A stretch of 64,000 nucleotides of DNA from JAZKHE01 sp040385525 (lineage in GTDB: Bacteria; Bacteroidota; Bacteroidia; UBA4408): assembly GCA_040385525.1 (NCBI GenBank), contig JAZKHE010000007.1, positions 62,001 through 126,000 on the forward strand, in the 5' to 3' direction. The notes below the pieces were generated by a model, which made no database searches, was not told the origin of the DNA, and saw nothing but the letters and a program-made list of their open reading frames with translations. Within the stretch, counting starts at the first letter, position 1, and each line of letters starts with the position of its first letter. The translations under genes and the position numbers were made by a program. This document shows positions 37,321-46,961 of the stretch, piece after piece.

Positions 37321-38790
37321 ATGCTTAAAAAACTAACCCTAATATTAACTTGCTTAACTGTTTTTAGTTTTGTAAAAGCTCAAACTACAGAAACCAAAAC
37401 AGATGAACAAAATCCATTTGATGAAGTAAAAGCAAAAATTATTGAAAGTCAATTAATTTTCACCAATTGGTTTTTTCTGCAATATCAAACAATACAGTTT
37501 CAAATTTTAACCAAACAACCTGTATCAGTAAGTGCTGCCTACAACAAAGATTTAAATGAATTTAACCTAATTGTAAACAAAACGCTTCCATTAAAAATTC
37601 AATCCATAAAAGATGCTTCTTGGGATTTTTTAAACGAAGACGAAAAAAACTTTCTTATAGAAACTTCTATACTAACCAACGATTTGTTTACTTTAGAAGA
37701 AGAAGCCATTCAATTTATTGTCAATATAAATTCTGCAGAAGACTTTGAAGTATTAGGAAATATTCATTACGAATTACATGCTGGTAAAATTGATAGTTTG
37801 TTTAAAAAAACGATTAAAAATTATTCCTATTTAAGTTCTATTGTTAATCAACGTCAGTACGAAAAAATTTTAAAAGAAAAAGATGAGAAAAACAGTTTAA
37901 CTTTTATTAGAAATATTTCTTTTGTAGCATTAGTTTTCTTTTTAATAATAATTGTTTTGGTAGTTTTAAATAATAGAAAAAAACGTTTAACTAATAAAAA
38001 ATTACACGAGCAAAAAGAACTTATTATTCATCAAAAAAAGGAAATTGTAGATAGCATAAACTATGCTAACAACATTCAAAAATCAATACTTCCAACCGCT
38101 CAACAAATTGCAGATACACACGAAAACACTTTTGTGTTGTTTATTCCTCGCGATATAGTGAGTGGCGATTTTTACTTTTTTTATCGTAATCCTTTTTCAA
38201 AAGAAAAAATAATTGCTTGTTGCGATTGCACTGGTCATGGTGTACCTGGTGCGTTTATGAGTTTTATTGGTTACACAGCCCTTAACAAAATTATTGTTGA
38301 AAGAAAGATTTGTAATCCGTCAGACATTTTAGAAGCAGCGAACAGAGAGCTAACGCAAACATTAAAGCAAAACGCAACAGGCGCAAGAGATGGTATGGAT
38401 GCAGCTATTGTAAACATAAATGGAAATACGATGAGTTATGCAGGGGCCAATCGCCCTGCTTGGATAGTTCGCAATAATGAAATAATAGAAATTAAACCTT
38501 CAAAAAATTCTATAGGTGGATTTCAGCAAGATGAAAATAGAAAATTTGAACGCCATAATTTTAATTTACAAACTAATGACTGCGTTTATTTGTTTTCTGA
38601 TGGCTACGCAGATCAGTTTGGTGGCAAAGAAGGCAAAAAATTAATGAGTAAAAAATTTAAAGAAACTTTACTTTCTATTAACTCATTATCAATGCCAGAG
38701 CAACAAAAAAAACTACATCAATTTATTATAGATTGGAAAGATAAACAAGAACAAGTAGACGATATTTTAGTAATTGGAATAAAAATTTAA
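37321..38790 (+). CDS. Membrane-bound SpoIIE-type PP2C serine phosphatase
   Basis: A 489-residue protein: signal peptide (1-20), a helical extracytoplasmic domain (~25-190), one transmembrane helix (~200-222), a coiled coil (KKLHEQKELIIHQKKEIV), and a C-terminal SpoIIE phosphatase domain (~255-487). Catalytic metal-binding acids are visible in VSGDFYFF, CDCTGHGVPGAFMSF and FSDGYADQFGG. These enzymes usually dephosphorylate an anti-anti-sigma factor in partner-switching modules. No STAS protein or kinase is in the window. Last gene of the ECF sigma cluster, starting 13 bp after the GloVer gene. Confidence 0.9.
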   Translation: MLKKLTLILTCLTVFSFVKAQTTETKTDEQNPFDEVKAKIIESQLIFTNWFFLQYQTIQFQILTKQPVSVSAAYNKDLNEFNLIVNKTLPLKIQSIKDASWDFLNEDEKNFLIETSILTNDLFTLEEEAIQFIVNINSAEDFEVLGNIHYELHAGKIDSLFKKTIKNYSYLSSIVNQRQYEKILKEKDEKNSLTFIRNISFVALVFFLIIIVLVVLNNRKKRLTNKKLHEQKELIIHQKKEIVDSINYANNIQKSILPTAQQIADTHENTFVLFIPRDIVSGDFYFFYRNPFSKEKIIACCDCTGHGVPGAFMSFIGYTALNKIIVERKICNPSDILEAANRELTQTLKQNATGARDGMDAAIVNINGNTMSYAGANRPAWIVRNNEIIEIKPSKNSIGGFQQDENRKFERHNFNLQTNDCVYLFSDGYADQFGGKEGKKLMSKKFKETLLSINSLSMPEQQKKLHQFIIDWKDKQEQVDDILVIGIKI

Positions 38791-38830
38791 AGTACTTTGC
38801 CTAGTGTTAAAAACAATAACAACTTAATTA

Positions 38831-38860
38831 TTGTCAATTAACCACAATATTTTACTTTTG
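38831..38860 (+). promoter_or_regulatory. Promoter of the fructose-6-phosphate aldolase gene
   Basis: TTG at 38831-38833, 19-bp spacer, TACTTTTG at 38853-38860, 23 bp before the ATG. Confidence 0.78.
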
Positions 38861-38883
38861 TACAAACAAAATATAAAAACACA

Positions 38884-39543
38884 ATGAAATTTTTTATTGA
38901 TACTGCAAACCTTGCACAAATTAAAGAAGCACAAGATTTAGGCGTTTTAGATGGCGTAACTACTAACCCTTCGCTTATGGCGAAAGAAGGTATTACAGGT
39001 ACCAACAACATTTTAAAACATTACGTTGATATTTGCAATATTGTTACTGGCGATGTAAGTGCTGAAGTTATTGCTACCGAATACGCTGATATGATTAAAG
39101 AAGGCGAAATGTTAGCTTCTTTGCATCCTCAAATTGTTGTTAAAGTACCTATGACAAAAGATGGTGTAAAAGCAATTAAATATTTTACCGATAAAGGAAT
39201 TCGTACCAATTGTACTTTGGTTTTTTCTGCAGGACAAGCTTTGCTAGCCGCTAAAGCTGGTGCAACTTATGTTTCTCCGTTTATTGGTCGTTTAGACGAT
39301 ATTTCTTACGATGGTTTAGAGTTAATAGAACAAATCGTTCACATTTACCAAAACTATGGTTACGGAACTCAAGTTTTAGCAGCTTCTATTCGTCATACAA
39401 TACATTTAATTAAATGTGCAGAAATTGGTGCTGATGTTTGTACTTGTCCGTTAAATGTAATTTTAGCTTTATTAAAACATCCGTTAACTGATAGTGGTTT
39501 AGCTACTTTCTTAGCCGATCATGCAAAAGCTGCAACAAAATAA
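38884..39543 (+). CDS. fsa: Fructose-6-phosphate aldolase / transaldolase-like (FSA/TalC family)
   Basis: A 219-residue single-domain aldolase of the transaldolase family. It has the N-terminal KFFIDTANLAQIKEA, DGVTTNPSLMAKEG, the Schiff-base lysine in QIVVKVPMTKDGVKA, and TNCTLVFSAGQALLAAKAGATYVSPFIGRLDD. This short subfamily includes fructose-6-phosphate aldolase and small transaldolases, and sequence alone does not separate them well. Has its own strong promoter and a UUCG-loop terminator. Confidence 0.9.
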   Translation: MKFFIDTANLAQIKEAQDLGVLDGVTTNPSLMAKEGITGTNNILKHYVDICNIVTGDVSAEVIATEYADMIKEGEMLASLHPQIVVKVPMTKDGVKAIKYFTDKGIRTNCTLVFSAGQALLAAKAGATYVSPFIGRLDDISYDGLELIEQIVHIYQNYGYGTQVLAASIRHTIHLIKCAEIGADVCTCPLNVILALLKHPLTDSGLATFLADHAKAATK

Positions 39544-39564
39544 TTAAATATAAGAAACATATTT

Positions 39565-39590
39565 AAAAAGCTCCTTCGGGAGCTTTTTTT
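39565..39590 (+). terminator. Terminator of the aldolase gene
   Basis: AAAAAGCTCC and GGAGCTTTTT pair around a TTCG tetraloop, with a T run after. Confidence 0.93.
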
Positions 39591-39671
39591 ATTTTAGTTT
39601 AAACCCAATCTAAATTAAGTTTAAGCAAATTTTTAACTGGAATTTGTATTAATTTTGCACAAACAAACACA

Positions 39672-40610
39672 ATGAAAAAGTTTATTTTACTATCTACAGT
39701 TGCAATTTTCGCATTTCTTTCTTTTCAATTTAAACCTGTTGATGCTCCTAAAACCGAAGAAGAATTAGGCAAATTACTTTTCTTCGATAATATACTTTCT
39801 GCTGATAAATCAATTAGTTGCGCTTCTTGTCACAAACCAAATTATGCATTTGCTGATACTTCTGCATTTAGCGTTGGCGTTGGTGGTAAATTAGGAAACA
39901 GAAACACCCCATCGGCAATGAATATGTTTGCGCGAGATTTTTTATTTTGGGACGGACGCGCTAAAAGTCTTGAAGAACAAGCGCTTGGACCTATTGAAAA
40001 TCCTGTAGAAATGAATTTACCTATTGCAGAAGCAGTAAAAAGATTAAACGAAAGCGAAAGCTATAAAAAATATTTTAAAACTATTTATAAAGAAAATCCA
40101 AGTAAAGAAAATTTAGCAAAAGCAATTTCTGCATTTGAAAGAACTTTAGAAACATCTAACTCTGCATTTGATAAATGGGCTGATGATACGCTAGCCATAA
40201 GCGAATCGGCGCGTAGAGGAAGAAGAATTTTTGTTGATAAAGCAAAATGTTTTGAATGTCATTTTGGTCCTGATTTTACAGTTGATGAATTTAGAAATAT
40301 TGGTTTGTATAACGAAAAAGAATACACCGATAAAGGAAGATACGAAGTAACTAAAGATAAAAAAGATATTGGTAAATTTAAAGTACCAGGTTTGCGTAAT
40401 GTAGCAGTTACTGCGCCCTATATGCACAACGGTAGTTTTAAAACCTTACGCGATGTAATTGAATATTACAACGAGCCTTCAAAATTCACAAAAGGAAGCA
40501 TTAACCGCGATACTTTAATTACAGAAAAGCTAAACCTTAGCGAGCAAGAAAAACAAGATATAGAAGCCTTTTTGCTAAGCTTAACCGACAAGCAATTTTT
40601 GAAACAATAA
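39672..40610 (+). CDS. Di-haem cytochrome c peroxidase
   Basis: A 312-residue periplasmic enzyme reducing hydrogen peroxide with electrons from cytochrome c. An N-terminal hydrophobic signal (1-20) precedes two haem c motifs, CASCH near residue 50 and CFECH near residue 193. The flanking SFKTLRDVIEYYNEPSKF and AVTAPYMHNGSF regions match bacterial CcpA/MauG relatives. A TAATTTTG box at 39650-39657 may be the promoter; no clear TTG element is present. Confidence 0.92.
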   Translation: MKKFILLSTVAIFAFLSFQFKPVDAPKTEEELGKLLFFDNILSADKSISCASCHKPNYAFADTSAFSVGVGGKLGNRNTPSAMNMFARDFLFWDGRAKSLEEQALGPIENPVEMNLPIAEAVKRLNESESYKKYFKTIYKENPSKENLAKAISAFERTLETSNSAFDKWADDTLAISESARRGRRIFVDKAKCFECHFGPDFTVDEFRNIGLYNEKEYTDKGRYEVTKDKKDIGKFKVPGLRNVAVTAPYMHNGSFKTLRDVIEYYNEPSKFTKGSINRDTLITEKLNLSEQEKQDIEAFLLSLTDKQFLKQ

Positions 40611-40618
40611 TTGTTTTT

Positions 40619-40757
40619 ACCACATAGGTACATAGATTTTTTTACTCAGAATAAAGAAAATCAAAGTTAATCTAGTATTGAAGCAAAGCTTCAATATAAC
40701 TATGTTCACTACAAAATAGGTTGTTTTAAAACTATGTTTCCTATAATTCTATGTGGT
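40619..40757. repeat. Inverted-repeat intergenic element with CTATGTGG ends
   Basis: The 191-bp gap holds ACCACATAG (40619-40627) and its exact reverse complement CTATGTGGT (40749-40757). Additional CATAG/CTATG segments inside the arms extend the pairing imperfectly. In the middle sits a perfect hairpin TATTGAAGC-aaa-GCTTCAATA (40676-40696). No ORF is present. It looks like a short palindromic repeat, possibly mobile or a bidirectional processing site. Confidence 0.55.
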
Positions 40758-40801
40758 TTAAATTATAAAACTTAGTATATTCGTGTGCAATTTAATTACA
40801 C

Positions 40802-41875
40802 ATGAAAAATAACATTATAGGCATTCAGCAAATTGGAATTGGTATTCCCGACGCATACAAAGCATGGGCTTTTTACAGAAAAGCATTTGGCATGGATGTT
40901 CCCATTTTTGAAGAAAGTGCCGAAGCTAATTTAATGCTTCCTTACACAGGCGGACAACCACAATCGCGCACAGCAGTTCTAGCTATGAACTTGCAAGGTG
41001 GTAGCGGAATGGAAATTTGGCAATATACTAGCCGTAAAACTGAGCCTGCTAATTTCGAAATTCAGTTGGGTGATTTAGGTATTTACATTACAAAAATTAA
41101 ATCGCCAGATGTTGCTAAAGCTTACGAAACAATTAAAGCAAAAGGAATTACTACCCTTGGAGAATTAAACATAGGTCCTGATGGTGAGAAACACTTTTTT
41201 GTAAAGGATGAGTGGAACAATATTTTTCAGGTTGTAAAATCAAACTCTTGGTTTACAAGTGGTAAGCATACTACAGGCGGAATAAATGGTTGTGTATTAG
41301 GTGTAAAAGATGTAAATAAATCGTTTCATTTTTATAAAACATTATTTGGTTACGATAAAGTTGTGTACGATGTTACAGAATCGTTTAGCGACTTAAACGC
41401 TTTAGCAGGAGGGAAAAGCAGATGCAGACGTATGTTGTTACGCAAAACAAAAGAAAATAGCGGGCCATTTAGTAAACTATTAGGAGCTAGCGAAATTGAA
41501 CTAATACAAGTGCTTGACCGCGAACCTAAAAAAATATTTGAAGGCAGATTTTGGGGCGATATGGGCTTTATACATTTGTGTTTTGATGTAAGAAACATGA
41601 ACCAAATAAAAGCCGAATGCGAAAAAACAGGTCATCCGTTTACAGTGGATAGCGCATCAAAATTTGAAAACGGAAAATTTGATATGGGTGAAGCTGCTGG
41701 GCATTTTAGCTATATTGAAGACCCAGATGGAACTTTAATTGAGTTTGTAGAAACACATAAAATTCCTATTCTTAAAAAATTAGGTTGGTATTTAGATGTA
41801 ACCAAACGCCATCCAGAAAAAACCTTGCCCGATTGGATGCTGAAAACATTGGCATTGAATCGTAAGAAAGATTAA
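40802..41875 (+). CDS. VOC family protein with two glyoxalase-like domains
   Basis: A 357-residue protein with two vicinal-oxygen-chelate modules (~5-140 and ~155-330): IQQIGIGIPDAYKAWAFYRKAF and VLGVKDVNKSFHFYKTLFGYDKV mark the repeated N-terminal strand-helix pairs, and EDPDGTLIEFVE is the usual metal-ligand end. The family covers dioxygenases, glyoxalases and antibiotic-binding proteins; no substrate can be given. Monocistronic, 57 bp before a small DUF5412-like gene on the same strand. Confidence 0.85.
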   Translation: MKNNIIGIQQIGIGIPDAYKAWAFYRKAFGMDVPIFEESAEANLMLPYTGGQPQSRTAVLAMNLQGGSGMEIWQYTSRKTEPANFEIQLGDLGIYITKIKSPDVAKAYETIKAKGITTLGELNIGPDGEKHFFVKDEWNNIFQVVKSNSWFTSGKHTTGGINGCVLGVKDVNKSFHFYKTLFGYDKVVYDVTESFSDLNALAGGKSRCRRMLLRKTKENSGPFSKLLGASEIELIQVLDREPKKIFEGRFWGDMGFIHLCFDVRNMNQIKAECEKTGHPFTVDSASKFENGKFDMGEAAGHFSYIEDPDGTLIEFVETHKIPILKKLGWYLDVTKRHPEKTLPDWMLKTLALNRKKD

Positions 41876-41932
41876 TTATTTTTTAGTTTTATAAAATCAA
41901 GCAAAGAATATTCCTCTTAAAATAATATAACG

Positions 41933-42352
41933 ATGAAAAAGTTATTTTATGGACTTTTAATTACAATAGTTATACTATTATCAATGTACGGATGTATGAA
42001 TTATTTTTGGGGAGATATGTGCGGTAATAATATTATTAATGAAATTGAATCTCCAAATAAAAAATTAAAAGCTGTTATTTTCATAAGAGATTGCGGAGCA
42101 ACTACAGGTTACTCGACTCAAGTATCAATTATAAAAAACAAAGAAAAATTAGATAATGAATCAGGTAATATTCTTATAATGAATGATAAAACAGACAATG
42201 GACTTACTTTTGAAAATGGAGGCGCACTTGTTTCTGCATTATGGAATAATGACAATGAATTAATAATAAGCCTTGATGTTAGAACTGACTTCTCTTTAAA
42301 AGAAAACTCTTTCGAAGAAGTTAAAATAAATTATAGAAAATTGGATTTCTAG
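41933..42352 (+). CDS. Small exported protein, DUF5412-like
   Basis: A 139-residue protein with a hydrophobic N-terminus ending in a Cys (MYGCMN), so possibly a lipoprotein, then a soluble domain with SPNKKLKAVIFIRDCGATTGYSTQVSI, which resembles DUF5412. It has no tight operon partner. Function unknown. Confidence 0.6.
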   Translation: MKKLFYGLLITIVILLSMYGCMNYFWGDMCGNNIINEIESPNKKLKAVIFIRDCGATTGYSTQVSIIKNKEKLDNESGNILIMNDKTDNGLTFENGGALVSALWNNDNELIISLDVRTDFSLKENSFEEVKINYRKLDF

Positions 42353-42449
42353 ATTATAAAAGTTTGTGTAGCAGTTAAAATAAATTTTCTTCTATCACTT
42401 TTTCATCAGATTTCTTCGTTATCACTCAGAATGATGTTGCAAAAAAAAA

Positions 42450-44564
42450 CTAAAACCCGTCTTCTTGCCAAATTATTTTTTTTGTTTCGGCATTAAACCA
42501 AGCTAATTTATTGTTGCGTTCTAATAACTCAAAACCATAAGCGCTTCCTTTTAAAGCATCTACATTCTCTACATAAATTTCTTCTAATCCGTTTAAGCTC
42601 AACAAATCAAAACGCCCTTGAAACAAAGCAAATGCAACACTGTTTCTAATTTCAGGAATATCTTTGTAGTCGCACGAAACAACTGTTTTATTTTTTAAAT
42701 CAATTAATCCGTAATAGCCTTTGTCTTTTACTTTTGCCAAAGCGTTTTTAAACTCAAATGCAACTTCGTAAGTAAACGGAATTACAACTTTATTTGCTCG
42801 CGAAACATAACCCCATTTGCCTTTTTTACTTGCTGCAAAGGGTTCGCTAAAATAATTGATATCATCATATTCAAAAGGAATAATTTCTCTTCCTAAATTA
42901 TCAATTATACCAACTTTATTTCCTTTTTGCACACGTACCAAAGCATTTTTAAAATTACCACCAGATGTAACTTCAGAAACATAATCATATTCTAAAGGAA
43001 TAATTATTGCTCCTGTTTTATCAACAAAACCAGTCTTACCATCTTTAACAACACGCGCCAATCCTTCAGAAAATTCAAATATTTTATCGTATTCGCAAAG
43101 CAACAAAATTTTACCTAAGGTATCTATCAAACCATATTTTTCGTTTTGTTCAACACGCGCTACTTCATTTAAAAAGTCTTCTGCCCAATCATAGTTTGGC
43201 GCAATTACCAACTGATAATTTTTATCTATAAAACCTTTTTTTGCATTTAACTGCACAACTGCTCTATTTCTATTAAAGCTTCCTGCTTCTTCAAATTTTT
43301 GATGAAACGAATTTTTTACTAAATCAAAATACGAATAACTAGAGTCTCTGTTTACAGCAAAAATATTTTTATCGGCTTCTACAATTTCAGTGTACACATT
43401 ATCTAAAATTTTAGTTCCCATTCGGTTAATTAATCCGAATTTTCCGTTTAATTTAACAATGCTTACACCATTTTTAAAAAACTCTACTTCTTCGTAAATT
43501 ACAGGAATAACAACTTTTCCACTTTTATCAATAAAACCAAATTTGCCATTATCAGATACCGTACACAAGCCTTCATTAAAATCATCAACCCAATCAAAAC
43601 GAGCAGAAATAGCAACTTTTCCATTAAAATCGATAAAACCAAATTTGCCATTTAATCGATAACTCAAAAAACGCGACTGCGAAAATTGCAAATCTTCGCT
43701 TAGTTTATTTTTAAAAGGAAAGTCGGGATATCTTTTTTCAAAATTTACAAACTCATCGTAAGCATAAGTTGGCGTTGATAAATCATAAATAGTTAACCAA
43801 GCCTCGTTTACATTATGATTCATAGAAAAACGAGCAATAAAATCTTGATAAGCGCGAACAGATTTATTTTTTGTAAACAAGATATAAATAGAATCTTCGG
43901 CATCAGAAACAAATGGGCTAAACGGAAACTCGTTTATAAACGATTCGTAAACTTCAATGGTGTTTTCTTTGGTGTAACTGCGATACAGCATTTCTTCGTA
44001 AACACGTTTGGCTTGCTTAATTTCTAAAGCATTAGGATATTGTTTTATAAAATCTAAAATAGCTTGATGCGATTTTTTTTGGAGTGCTGCTTTGTATGCT
44101 AAGCTGTTTCTGTTTTTTATAGCTTCTTCAAATTCTGTTGCACCAGAATATAGTTGAATATAATTATTCCAAACATCTAAAACATTAGTATCCAAAGCCG
44201 TTTTGTAAGCTTTAATTTGAATTGCTCTTTTTAGTTTCTCAATAGAAACAGAATCAATTTTATACTTAACTAATTTACTTTTTTTCTTTACAGACAAACT
44301 AACATATAGCTGCTGGGCATTATTTATTAAACGATAAGCGCTATCCAACTGATAAAAAGGATTATCAGTTTTACAAAAAATTATGCTTAATCCATAACAA
44401 GCTTCTAATGGATGCTTTTTAATTGATTTTTCAAACAAAGATTTTGCTTTAAAATAATCAAACTGATTAAGCGCTTTGTAAGCCTTATCTACTTTATTTG
44501 CTTGTGTAGAAAAACAAACAATACTAAATAATAAAAAGAATATTATTTTTTTAAAATTAAGCAT
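42450..44564 (-). CDS. Large WG-repeat protein with TPR-like N-terminus
   Basis: A 704-residue exported protein: signal peptide (1-22, ending TQA), an alpha-helical TPR-like region (~25-290), then about ten WG repeats (~300-690), seen as KFGFIDFNGKVAI, KFGFIDKSGKVVI, KFGLINRMGTKIL, KTGFVDKTGAIII and KWGYVSRANKVVI. WG proteins are thought to form solenoids on the cell surface, without proven function. Its start overlaps the ABC transporter stop by 8 bp, so it is cotranscribed with that exporter. Confidence 0.86.
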   Translation of the reverse strand: MLNFKKIIFFLLFSIVCFSTQANKVDKAYKALNQFDYFKAKSLFEKSIKKHPLEACYGLSIIFCKTDNPFYQLDSAYRLINNAQQLYVSLSVKKKSKLVKYKIDSVSIEKLKRAIQIKAYKTALDTNVLDVWNNYIQLYSGATEFEEAIKNRNSLAYKAALQKKSHQAILDFIKQYPNALEIKQAKRVYEEMLYRSYTKENTIEVYESFINEFPFSPFVSDAEDSIYILFTKNKSVRAYQDFIARFSMNHNVNEAWLTIYDLSTPTYAYDEFVNFEKRYPDFPFKNKLSEDLQFSQSRFLSYRLNGKFGFIDFNGKVAISARFDWVDDFNEGLCTVSDNGKFGFIDKSGKVVIPVIYEEVEFFKNGVSIVKLNGKFGLINRMGTKILDNVYTEIVEADKNIFAVNRDSSYSYFDLVKNSFHQKFEEAGSFNRNRAVVQLNAKKGFIDKNYQLVIAPNYDWAEDFLNEVARVEQNEKYGLIDTLGKILLLCEYDKIFEFSEGLARVVKDGKTGFVDKTGAIIIPLEYDYVSEVTSGGNFKNALVRVQKGNKVGIIDNLGREIIPFEYDDINYFSEPFAASKKGKWGYVSRANKVVIPFTYEVAFEFKNALAKVKDKGYYGLIDLKNKTVVSCDYKDIPEIRNSVAFALFQGRFDLLSLNGLEEIYVENVDALKGSAYGFELLERNNKLAWFNAETKKIIWQEDGF

Positions 44565-46299
44565 GCTCTCCTATTTGCTGACGCCACATAGCATAATACA
44601 ATCCATTGCTTGCAACTAAATCGCTGTGTTTACCTTGCTCAATTATTTTTCCTTTTTCTAAAACAAAAATACAATCTGCGTGCATTACTGTAGATAAACG
44701 ATGTGCAATTAAAATGGTAATATGATTTTTTTCTTTAGAAATAGAACGTATCGTTTCACTGATTTCTTCTTCTGTTAATGAATCTAAAGCAGAAGTAGCT
44801 TCATCAAACACCATTAATTTGGGCTTACGCAACAATGCTCTTGCAATTGATAAACGTTGCTTTTCACCACCAGAAACTTTTACTCCACCCTCTCCTATCA
44901 AAGTATCTAAGCCATGCTCGGCACGAGCTAATAAATTTTGGCAAGCTGCTTTATTTAAAACGGCTAAACAATCCTCATCTGTTGCATCGGGTTTAACAAA
45001 TAATAAATTTTCTCTAATAGAACCAGAAAACAATTGTGTATCCTGACTTACAAAGCTAATTTGCTCTCTTAACTGATTTAAATCAATTTGATTAACATCG
45101 GTTTCGTTAATATTTATTGTGCCTTGTTGCGGACGATACAAACCTACCAAAAGTTTTACCAATGTAGTTTTTCCTGATCCTGATGGACCAACAAAAGCAA
45201 TAGTTTGTCCGTTATTTACCTTAAACGAAATAGAATTTAAAGCAGCTCTGTTTGCTGTTTGGTGTTGAAAAATAACATTATTAAAACTCAGCTCATCTAT
45301 ATCTTTAATTTTAACAGGATTAACTGGTTGTGGCTCTATTGGCGTGTTCATTATTTTACTAAAGTTTTCTAACGAGACTTCAGTTTCTCTGTACACATTT
45401 ATTATATTCCCCAACTCTTGTAAAGGACCAAAAATAAAAAAAGAATAAATCTGTAAAGTAAATAAATCGCCTAAACTTAATTTGTCGCCAAAAATTAAAT
45501 ACAATAAAAAGAACAAAATACAGCTTCGCAAAAAATTGACAAAAGTGCCTTGAATAAAGCTAATGCTACGAATGTATTTTACTTTTTTAAGTTCTAACGA
45601 AAGTATTTTTTCTGTAGTTGTATTTAACCTTTCAATTTCTTGTTCGGCTAAACCTAAACTTTTTACCAATTCAATATTTCGTAAAGATTCAGTTGTTGAG
45701 CCTGCTAAAGCAGTTGTTTCGCCAACAATTTTTTTCTGAATTACTTTTATACGTTTACTTAAAACTGAACTGATAAAACCTAATAAAGGAACTGCAGCAA
45801 AATAAACGGGCGCAATTAACCAATGTATATTTATGGCAAAAACCATTACAAACACTACGCCTATCAAAGATGGAAATAAAACGCTGATAAACATATTCAT
45901 TAATTTTTCTACATCGGTTCTCACTTTTTGTAATTTACCTAATGTTTCGCCACTGCGCTGATCTTCGAAAACAGAATATGGTAATTTTAAAGAATGCTTT
46001 AAACCATCCGAATAAATTTTAGCACCTAATTTTTGAGTGATTACGTTTACATAATAATCTTGAAAATTCTTTGCAATACGTGAAACCATTGCCAAACCCA
46101 TGCTTAACAAAATAAGCAAACCAACTCCTTTTATAAATTCGTCTTTAGTATAGTTATGCGGATTTGTTCCGTAATCGTCAACAATTTTTCTAAAAACTAA
46201 AGGATCAGACAAAGAAAAAATTTGGTTAATTGCCGCTAATACTAAAGCTAGAATTACAATTTTCCAAAATTGTTTTAAATAGGTATATAATACTTTCAT
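44557..46299 (-). CDS. ABC exporter half-transporter (MsbA/LmrA type)
   Basis: A 580-residue half-transporter: six transmembrane helices (~1-310) fused to a nucleotide-binding domain (~335-575). Walker A is FVGPSGSGKTT, the signature reads VSGGEKQRLSIARA, and Walker B is LMVFDEATSALD. It should dimerise and export a lipid, drug or peptide. It lies upstream of the WG protein with an 8-bp overlap and 26 bp downstream of the Nudix gene, in a likely four-gene minus-strand operon. The substrate cannot be told. Confidence 0.92.
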   Translation of the reverse strand: MKVLYTYLKQFWKIVILALVLAAINQIFSLSDPLVFRKIVDDYGTNPHNYTKDEFIKGVGLLILLSMGLAMVSRIAKNFQDYYVNVITQKLGAKIYSDGLKHSLKLPYSVFEDQRSGETLGKLQKVRTDVEKLMNMFISVLFPSLIGVVFVMVFAINIHWLIAPVYFAAVPLLGFISSVLSKRIKVIQKKIVGETTALAGSTTESLRNIELVKSLGLAEQEIERLNTTTEKILSLELKKVKYIRSISFIQGTFVNFLRSCILFFLLYLIFGDKLSLGDLFTLQIYSFFIFGPLQELGNIINVYRETEVSLENFSKIMNTPIEPQPVNPVKIKDIDELSFNNVIFQHQTANRAALNSISFKVNNGQTIAFVGPSGSGKTTLVKLLVGLYRPQQGTININETDVNQIDLNQLREQISFVSQDTQLFSGSIRENLLFVKPDATDEDCLAVLNKAACQNLLARAEHGLDTLIGEGGVKVSGGEKQRLSIARALLRKPKLMVFDEATSALDSLTEEEISETIRSISKEKNHITILIAHRLSTVMHADCIFVLEKGKIIEQGKHSDLVASNGLYYAMWRQQIGEHA

Positions 46300-46325
46300 T
46301 ATTTTAAAATTAAAGTGCGAAAATA

Positions 46326-46961
46326 CTAAAGATTATTTTTGTAGGGCAATAAAAGTTGTTCAAACTCACTTAAAATCATAGCCGTTGCGCCCCAAACAAC
46401 CTGTTCATCAATCTCGTAGTAAGGTGCAGTAATTTTTAAACCATAAGAAGTGTTAATAACTGTTTCTTTTTTTATTGCCTCGTCAAATAAATTCTGTAAA
46501 GGAAATTCAATAATTTTATTAACCTCTCGTACGTCGGGTTTAAATGCAGGAATATCAGTTAATACTGTTATAATGGGGTGAACTAAAAAATTACTAGCGG
46601 GAATATACAAATGACTTAAATTCCCAATGTGCTGCATGTGCTGTTGTTCAATGCCTATTTCTTCAAAGGTTTCGCGAATGGCGGCATCTGTTATGTTTTC
46701 GTTAGCTTCTATTTTGCCTCCCGGAAAGCTAACTTGAGCGCTGTGTGCACCATTGTAACTATTGCGAAGTGTTAAAACAGTATGCACTTTATCTTGTTTT
46801 GCATACAACAAAACATTTACTGCTCCAACTTTATGATTAGGGTTATTTTGTAAATAATGCGATGACGATTGCCTTAATTTTGGTGCCATTTTGTATTGCG
46901 CAACATCTCCTGGCAAATCTTGTTGCAATCTGTTTTTAAGCCATTCTACAAAATTATTCAT
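46326..46961 (-). CDS. Nudix hydrolase, CoA pyrophosphatase-like
   Basis: A 211-residue Nudix protein. The Nudix box is GGKIEANENITDAAIRETFEEIG, complete with all catalytic Glu residues. N-terminal VNVLLYAKQDKVHTVLTLR and PGGK-like context fit the CoA/NAD pyrophosphatase branch (NudL type), though the exact substrate is unproven. Its start overlaps the stop of the preceding gene by 4 bp (ATGA), so the two are translationally coupled. Confidence 0.9.
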   Translation of the reverse strand: MNNFVEWLKNRLQQDLPGDVAQYKMAPKLRQSSSHYLQNNPNHKVGAVNVLLYAKQDKVHTVLTLRNSYNGAHSAQVSFPGGKIEANENITDAAIRETFEEIGIEQQHMQHIGNLSHLYIPASNFLVHPIITVLTDIPAFKPDVREVNKIIEFPLQNLFDEAIKKETVINTSYGLKITAPYYEIDEQVVWGATAMILSEFEQLLLPYKNNL

